Shown: one piece after another, positions 5,234 through 9,246 of the stretch
Layout of the letters: every line of letters begins with the position of its first letter
Position numbering within the stretch: position 1 is the first letter of the stretch
DNA from: Thermoplasmata archaeon
GTDB lineage: Archaea > Thermoplasmatota > E2 > DHVEG-1 > B18-G2
DNA: 9,246 nt
Direction: 5' to 3'
Assembly (NCBI GenBank): GCA_021161685.1
Contig: JAGHAD010000070.1
Coordinates: 1-9,246 of the forward strand
Position numbers and translations under genes: made by a program
Notes under the pieces: model-generated
What the model saw: only the letters and a program-made list of their open reading frames with translations
Database searches by the model: none
Told to the model about the DNA's origin: nothing

Positions 5234-5991
5234 ATTTCCGCCTCCTCAAGAGCATGTCTACAATCACAATCTCTATCTTCACTTATTCTTTTAATGGCTT
5301 CCACGATCAGATTTTCTATGTGCTTTTTCTTTTGACTGACTAATCTCACTATTTCTCTAGCAGTAAGCCTTTCTTGCAAGCCAGCAGCCATGTTACAGAC
5401 AATGCATATGGATGCATAGCACATTCTCTTTTCTCTCGCAAGAACAACCTCTGGAACTAACGTCATGCCAACGACGTCCGCAAACTTCGAGAACAACCTT
5501 ATCTCTGCCGGCGTCTCTAAACGAGGGCCTTCGGTTGCAAGATAAACCGCTTTATCTTTGTGTTCTAATTTCAAAATTTTGCAACTTTCAGAGAGAACCT
5601 TTCTAAGGTAGGTGCAGAATGGTTCAGACATATCTATGTGCACCCTCTTTTCATTGAAGAAAGTGTAAGTTCTGCATTTTGTAAAGTCTATGAAGTCATG
5701 AGGTATAACTATAGTTCCTGGCTTCATTTCTTCATTAATAGATCCGACTGTTCCAATTGAAATTACCGTATCAACTTTGCATTTGCTCAGCGCTTCGATG
5801 TTGGCTCTGTAATCTATTTTATGCGGAGGAAGAGAGGAGCCCTTAGAGTTGTGTCTGTTCAGAAAGAAAATCTCTCTATCTTCCATGATCTTTCTTGATA
5901 TCCTCACATTTCCATAAGAGGTCTCGACCAAAAGCCCTTCGCTTCCTTTGAATATGTCTAGATCATGACCTGATATGATGGCTATGTGCAT
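5230..5991 (-). CDS. MTA/MTI phosphorylase (PNP/UDP family 2)
   Basis: The 253-residue enzyme should cleave 5'-methylthio-nucleosides with phosphate to free base and methylthioribose-1-phosphate, a salvage step after polyamine and SAM chemistry. Conserved family segments are LNRHNSKGSSLPPHKIDYRAN (44-64), GTVGSINEEMKPGTIVIP (80-97), ATEGPRLETPAEI (152-164) and ADVVGMTLVPEVVLARE (171-187). NMAAG follows at 200-204. Asn at 200, where adenine-specific enzymes carry Asp, hints at 6-oxopurine (methylthioinosine) preference. The C-terminal C242-D-C244 pair matches the CxC motif of hyperthermophile MTAPs, linked to disulfide stability. Oddly, the usual N-terminal GG[ST]G phosphate loop reads ISGHDL (6-11). 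It leads a four-gene operon with a leaderless-type promoter at 6011-6020. Confidence 0.85.
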   Translation of the reverse strand: MHIAIISGHDLDIFKGSEGLLVETSYGNVRISRKIMEDREIFFLNRHNSKGSSLPPHKIDYRANIEALSKCKVDTVISIGTVGSINEEMKPGTIVIPHDFIDFTKCRTYTFFNEKRVHIDMSEPFCTYLRKVLSESCKILKLEHKDKAVYLATEGPRLETPAEIRLFSKFADVVGMTLVPEVVLAREKRMCYASICIVCNMAAGLQERLTAREIVRLVSQKKKHIENLIVEAIKRISEDRDCDCRHALEEAEI

Positions 5992-6010
5992 GCTTTTGCA
6001 ATTGGAAGAG

Positions 6011-6020
6011 ATATTTAAAT
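6011..6020. promoter_or_regulatory. Shared palindromic TATA box between phosphorylase operon and dph6
   Basis: ATATTTAAAT contains the perfect palindrome ATTTAAAT centred near 6016. It is about 25 bases from the minus-strand ATG at 5991 and about 26 from the plus-strand ATG at 6042. Neither start has a ribosome-binding site, so one element could drive two leaderless transcripts in opposite directions. Confidence 0.6.
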
Positions 6021-6041
6021 TGTTATTTCTTAGTGAAAACC

Positions 6042-6704
6042 ATGGATGTTGCTTCTTTAATATCGGGTGGAAAGGATTCTTTATTTGCTAGTTATGTTGC
6101 CATGCAATTTGGCTGGGATGTTAAGTACTTTTTATCTGTGGCACCAGATAATATTCATTCATGTCTTTTCCATGGCTTAAACCTGCATTTACTTGATTTG
6201 ATTTCCAAATTGACCGGAAAACCGGTGATTCGTATAAAAAGCAAGGGAAATGAGGTAGAAGATTTGGTAGAATTGTTGAAAAAAGTTGATGTTGAAGGGG
6301 TTGTAAACGGAGCAGTAGCTTCGGATTATCAGAGAACCAGATTTAACTATGCATGTAAATGTGCTGGCAAGAAATCGTTTACTCCGATCTGGCACAAGGA
6401 TCCAGAGAAATTGTTGGAATTGCAAACAATGGCTGGATTTAGATTTTTAATTGTAGCGAGCGCAGCAGAGGGGTTGGAAAAATGGCTTGGAAAGGAAATC
6501 GGTAGAGAAAATGTCAGGGCTTTCATTGAGGATTGCAAAAGGCTAAGGGTACATCCCTGCGGAGAGGGAGGGGAATACGAAACATTCGTGCTTGAATGTC
6601 CATTGTATAGGGGAAAAATGATCGTAAGAGAGAAAGAATTTGTCAGGGAAGGAGATTTTAGCTATGTAATTTTAAAGAAAGTCGATGTAGTTGAGTCTTT
6701 TTAG
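6042..6704 (+). CDS. dph6: Diphthine--ammonia ligase (Dph6-type ATP pyrophosphatase)
   Basis: It should catalyse the last step of diphthamide formation on elongation factor 2: ATP-dependent amidation of diphthine. Of 220 residues, the PP-loop SGGKDS is at 8-13. The family block GVVNGAVASDYQRTR is at 86-100. The C-terminal HPCGEGGEYETFVLECPL (171-188), with the invariant GEGGEYET, distinguishes Dph6 from other PP-loop ATPases. Diphthamide is found only in Archaea and eukaryotes, a strong taxonomic cue here. I choose ATG 6042 because it lies about 26 bases from the palindromic TATA box and begins directly with the first strand; an in-frame GTG at 6033 would add three residues. The last 33 bases overlap the PqqD-like gene tail to tail. 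Confidence 0.92.
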   Translation: MDVASLISGGKDSLFASYVAMQFGWDVKYFLSVAPDNIHSCLFHGLNLHLLDLISKLTGKPVIRIKSKGNEVEDLVELLKKVDVEGVVNGAVASDYQRTRFNYACKCAGKKSFTPIWHKDPEKLLELQTMAGFRFLIVASAAEGLEKWLGKEIGRENVRAFIEDCKRLRVHPCGEGGEYETFVLECPLYRGKMIVREKEFVREGDFSYVILKKVDVVESF

Positions 6705-7013
6705 GGTATAAAGGTAATAGAATAACCTTTCTTTTAGCTGTTTCTCCTGCGGAAATTTCCTTTCAAGATGTTCCAAAATTTCGTTCACCTTCTTTTCTCC
6801 ATCGCACATTTTCCATACTTCAGATCCTATCCTGTCAAGGTTCACGGTAAAGTTAACGTCTCTTTTCAGTAACCTGCAGAATTTTTTACCGATACTGCTC
6901 TTGAATTTTGGGACAATTATTCTGATCTTTTCTTCTTCCTCTATCCACTTAAAATCTCTCCTTTTTGGCTTTATCTCGAGAAACTCTTCTAAGGATATTT
7001 TACTTCTCAGCAA
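6672..7013 (-). CDS. PqqD-like protein (RiPP recognition element fold)
   Basis: Of 113 residues, about 52-113 match PqqD: NLDRIGSEVWKMCDGEKKV (58-76), EILEHLERKFPQ and a final LYTLKRLNYI helix-strand (101-110). PqqD-type winged-helix domains bind leader peptides of ribosomally made, modified peptides and present them to radical-SAM enzymes. Many archaeal stand-alone copies have no known partner. The N-terminal half with KPKRRDFKW (15-23) and IRIIVPK is common in these longer variants. The start is TTG at 7013, supported by GAGGTG (7019-7024, minus strand) five bases upstream and by the absence of any earlier usable ATG. It overlaps the end of the OPT gene by 14 bases, so the two are almost surely co-translated. 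No radical-SAM partner or precursor peptide is visible. Confidence 0.82.
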   Translation of the reverse strand: MLRSKISLEEFLEIKPKRRDFKWIEEEEKIRIIVPKFKSSIGKKFCRLLKRDVNFTVNLDRIGSEVWKMCDGEKKVNEILEHLERKFPQEKQLKERLFYYLYTLKRLNYIDFL

Positions 7014-9003
7014 GGCAACACCTCAGTGGTATATATAAGAGTAGAGCACCTATATAAGCCCATACCAGCAATCCAGGCCACCAGGGCTCTTGCCCAGCTG
7101 GAAATAAAGAGAGATCGATATGAGCTGAGTAGAGAGCTGCAATCGCTACACCCATAAGAGCTTCTCCAGCAACGAAACCAGCGGTGAGCAATAAACCAGT
7201 TCTTATGGCTTTTTCTCTCGGCTTTATCCCTGTTTGCTTTATAGCGAGTTCCCAGTCGCTTATTTCCTCTTCACCTTTACCAAATTTCTTCTCAATGAAC
7301 TTGTTCGTGAAATATCTGAGGATACCTCCAACAAAGATGGGAGTTGATAGGGTAAATGGTAAGTAGATACCGATTGCAACTGGAAGTACAGGTAGATTCA
7401 ATAAAATGAGTATAAATGCTAGAATCGCTCCAACTAAAACATAAGGCCATATCATCTTCCCGCCGAGTATTCCTTTGACTATTCCAGCCATGAGGAAAGC
7501 TTGAGGAGCTGGAAGGTCTTTACTTCCTATCTTGAATGCATTATCCAGCATCTGTATAACGAGTGCCAAAACTGGTGCGGCTGCGGAAACTCCTATTATC
7601 TCTGCTATCTGCTGTTTCCATGGGGTTGCCCCAACCATCCATCCGCACGCCATGGATTGCAAAACATCTCCAGATATCGCTGCTCCACAGCATATGAGAG
7701 CTGCTATCAAAATGGCGATCGATACTCCTTCTACTCCTATACCAGCTGCAAACAGGATCAAACTAGTTATGAGCAAAACGGAAACCGTAACCCCAGATAT
7801 TGGATTGTTTGATGAACCTACCAGACCGGCCATGTATCCAGCTATGGCGCTTGCAACAAATGCCATGATTATTGCAAACACCGCCATGAAACCAGAGAGA
7901 GCATACATCTGAGAAACCCAAGCGTACACAATGAAAACGGGAATGACAAATGCACCTATAATGAGAAAGACCGTTTTAAGGTTGAGATCTGTATCGGTTC
8001 TTTTTCTTGTAGTGACTTCCGTTCCTCTCCTTATGCCCAGAACCGCTTCCTTTAATCCCGCAGCGAGATTCGACCTTAGTGTCCATATAGTCCATAGACC
8101 TCCAACGAGCATTGCCCCAACTCCAACGTACCTTATCTGATCGCCCCATATTTTGTAGAACCCAGTCAATGGATCCACAGTACCTGGCGGCATTCCTCCA
8201 ACGAGAACAACTAGGGGAGCTATTATTACCCATCCGATCAGTCCACCGATGAAAACGAGGGTTGCGATCCTTGGACCGATTATCCATCCAACTCCAAGCA
8301 GGGCTGGGGAAGTGGCTATACCCCCATATATCCATCCCTCTCTCTGTACACCTCCTATAACATACTTTCCAATGCTCACTATTCCCTCCACCATCCCCCT
8401 AAAGATCCTCAGCGATAGTTGTCCAAATTTGAAAAAGGCTGAGATGAACAAACCTATTAATAGCCATACTGGACTAACTTCAGTTTTTGTTCTTGTTCTC
8501 CTCTGCCTCCCGCTCTCACCAACTGTCGTTGTTAGAACAGCAGCTACGGCAACTCCTTCTGGAAAAGGAAGATCCGTTTTTACTATCAAAGCCCTTCTTA
8601 ATGGAACCATCCAGAGAACTCCAAGTATCCCTCCAATGAGGGCGATTAAGGTAGTTTCAAGGTAGTGGATATGAGACCAACCCGGACAACCCATATACCT
8701 TTGAAGGATAACTAGGGATGGAATAGTAAATATAACTCCAGCAGCCAAAGCCTCTCCAGATGCCGCTCCCATCATCCCAAGGGTTACTTCCAAGATATTT
8801 CCTTTAAAAGGTCTCATCAATGCAAAAGCCATGACTGCACCAGGTATTACCGCAGAAACGGTCATGCCAGCGTATAAACCTAGGTACGCATTCGCTGCTC
8901 CAAGAAGTATTGCAAGGAAAATACCAACGGAAATTGCTTTCAAAGTCAATTCTGGCAAGGTTCTTTCAGCTGGGATAAGGGACTTGAAATCCTCTCTGGT
9001 CAT
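7000..9003 (-). CDS. OPT-family oligopeptide (or metal-chelate) transporter
   Basis: This polytopic membrane protein of 667 residues has roughly 14-16 hydrophobic segments. Recognisable OPT blocks are GAANAYLGLYAGMTVSA (35-51), TDLPFPEGVAVAAVL (143-157), GMPPGTVDPLTGFYKIWGD (270-288), SNNPISGVTV (398-407), GDVLQSMACGWMVG (445-458) and IGIYLPFTLSTPIFVGGILRY (544-564). Prokaryotic OPT proteins are predicted proton-driven importers of oligopeptides or metal complexes; the substrate here is unknown. The cytoplasmic loop GRQRRTRTKTEV (166-177) is basic. I choose ATG 9003; a TTG at 9012 would add three residues. A TATA box at 9033-9040 predicts a transcript start near 9010, giving only a few leader bases. 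It shares an overlap with the downstream PqqD-like gene. Confidence 0.92.
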   Translation of the reverse strand: MTREDFKSLIPAERTLPELTLKAISVGIFLAILLGAANAYLGLYAGMTVSAVIPGAVMAFALMRPFKGNILEVTLGMMGAASGEALAAGVIFTIPSLVILQRYMGCPGWSHIHYLETTLIALIGGILGVLWMVPLRRALIVKTDLPFPEGVAVAAVLTTTVGESGRQRRTRTKTEVSPVWLLIGLFISAFFKFGQLSLRIFRGMVEGIVSIGKYVIGGVQREGWIYGGIATSPALLGVGWIIGPRIATLVFIGGLIGWVIIAPLVVLVGGMPPGTVDPLTGFYKIWGDQIRYVGVGAMLVGGLWTIWTLRSNLAAGLKEAVLGIRRGTEVTTRKRTDTDLNLKTVFLIIGAFVIPVFIVYAWVSQMYALSGFMAVFAIIMAFVASAIAGYMAGLVGSSNNPISGVTVSVLLITSLILFAAGIGVEGVSIAILIAALICCGAAISGDVLQSMACGWMVGATPWKQQIAEIIGVSAAAPVLALVIQMLDNAFKIGSKDLPAPQAFLMAGIVKGILGGKMIWPYVLVGAILAFILILLNLPVLPVAIGIYLPFTLSTPIFVGGILRYFTNKFIEKKFGKGEEEISDWELAIKQTGIKPREKAIRTGLLLTAGFVAGEALMGVAIAALYSAHIDLSLFPAGQEPWWPGLLVWAYIGALLLYIPLRCCLAEK

Positions 9004-9032
9004 GCTATCCAAAACCTATATCCCTTTTATCA

Positions 9033-9040
9033 TTTATAAA
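9033..9040. promoter_or_regulatory. TATA box for the OPT transporter
   Basis: TTTATAAA, a perfect palindrome, is centred about 33 bases from the ATG at 9003 and 25 from the TTG at 9012. A second palindrome of the same sequence lies at 9051-9058 and could serve either strand. The doubled boxes make this a likely promoter cluster for the OPT-PqqD pair. Confidence 0.5.
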
Positions 9041-9085
9041 ATCATCGGTTTTTATAAAAGATTTTTCATATATATTTCTTGGCTT

Positions 9086-9099
9086 GCACTAGCGAGTGC
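9086..9099 (+). repeat. Short hairpin-forming inverted repeat
   Basis: GCACT (9086-9090) and AGTGC (9095-9099) around AGCG form a five-base-pair stem, extendable by a G-T wobble and an A-T pair. It lies downstream of TATA-like sequences at 9051-9058 and 9068-9076, so it could start a plus-strand transcript. Without a family match it may also be chance. Confidence 0.3.
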
Positions 9100-9180
9100 G
9101 ATGTAAGAAATTTTAACGAATGATTAAAGCGTAAACTGGATTAACAGAAAAAATGACATTGATAGGAATAAGATTTTTAG

Positions 9181-9187
9181 TTTTTAA
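9181..9187 (+). promoter_or_regulatory. Possible TATA box for a gene leaving the window
   Basis: TTTTTAA is centred 30 bases before GTG 9214 and 34 before ATG 9218. Together with the T-run at 9173-9177, the same tract could equally be a transcription terminator for anything upstream. Confidence 0.25.
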
Positions 9188-9213
9188 CCATTTTCGATAC
9201 TTCGAAATTATTT

Positions 9214-9237
9214 GTGGATGAGCGAAAGCTCATCCAC
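9214..9237 (+). repeat. Perfect 10-bp hairpin with GAAA tetraloop
   Basis: GTGGATGAGC (9214-9223), GAAA, GCTCATCCAC (9228-9237) is a perfect inverted repeat closing a GNRA tetraloop, one of the most stable RNA hairpins. It is far more GC-rich than the surrounding bases. It overlaps two possible start codons, GTG 9214 and ATG 9218. It may be the head of a structured RNA, a mobile-element end, or part of a coding start; the window ends nine bases later. Confidence 0.6.
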
Positions 9238-9246
9238 TACACCCTC
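9214..9246 (+). CDS. Possible first codons of a gene cut by the window edge
   Basis: From GTG 9214 the frame stays open to the end (reads as VDERKLIHYTL). From ATG 9218 a second frame is open as well (MSESSSTTP). A TATA-like TTTTTAA lies 30-34 bases upstream, suiting a leaderless start in either frame. Eleven codons are far too few to prove coding, and the perfect hairpin over this stretch is a competing explanation. Confidence 0.2.
   Translation, partial: MDERKLIHYTL

Noticed and set aside
7501..8665. Several plus-strand and alternative-frame open frames of 60-138 codons across the OPT gene, for example 7532-7912 and 8249-8665.
   Set aside because: They lie opposite or out of frame with strongly conserved OPT segments, have no family resemblance and no ribosome-binding or promoter support.
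9154..9222. 22-codon open frame starting ATG 9154.
   Set aside because: No ribosome-binding site, A/T-driven composition, and it runs into the 9214 hairpin.
9214..9246. First repeat of a CRISPR array.
   Set aside because: Only one copy is visible, a ten-base perfect stem is longer than usual for CRISPR repeats, and no cas genes are in the window.

Overview
The window looks like chromosomal DNA of an archaeon, probably a thermophile. The evidence is a diphthamide-synthesis gene (Dph6 type), an archease, a type-4 uracil-DNA glycosylase, a purine-nucleoside-type phosphorylase with the C-terminal CxC pair known from hyperthermophile enzymes, a tRNA without encoded CCA, and TATA-like boxes about 25-28 bases ahead of start codons that lack Shine-Dalgarno sites (leaderless transcription). 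I cannot fix the phylum from sequence alone; a euryarchaeal lineage is plausible.

Left part (1-1253), the accessory-looking end: the last codons of a PIN-domain (VapC-like) toxin, a stand-alone protein resembling the core-binding domain of tyrosine recombinases without any catalytic domain, a 7-bp inverted repeat, a tryptophan-rich protein of unknown function, and tRNA-Val(CAC). The tRNA ends exactly where the stop codon of the next, opposite-strand gene begins.

Middle part (1254-6704), mostly housekeeping: an orphan ParB/sulfiredoxin-fold protein (-) diverges from a 10-TM putative manganese/heavy-metal exporter (+). Type-4 UDG and a small cupin (+) follow, the latter two overlapping. Convergent to these is a tight minus-strand operon transcribed in the order MTA/MTI phosphorylase, archease, DUF123 (GIY-YIG-like) protein, CutA, linked by two ATGA overlaps and a 2-base gap. 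The operon diverges from dph6 (+) at a palindromic TATA box placed correctly for leaderless transcription of both genes.

Right part (6672-9246): an OPT-family transporter followed by an overlapping PqqD-like (RRE-fold) gene, both on the minus strand, the latter overlapping dph6 tail to tail. The last 230 bases hold several TATA-like palindromes, two hairpins and possibly the first codons of a gene running off the window.

Functional themes: metal handling (exporter, CutA, cupin), uracil repair (UDG4), tRNA/RNA ligation support (archease), methylthio-nucleoside salvage, EF2 diphthamide modification, and peptide or metal-chelate uptake coupled to a peptide-binding RRE protein. I see no convincing complete new defence system. 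The most unusual points are the OPT-PqqD coupling, the paired leaderless bidirectional promoters, the altered phosphate loop of the phosphorylase and the catalytic-domain-less recombinase-like protein next to a tRNA.
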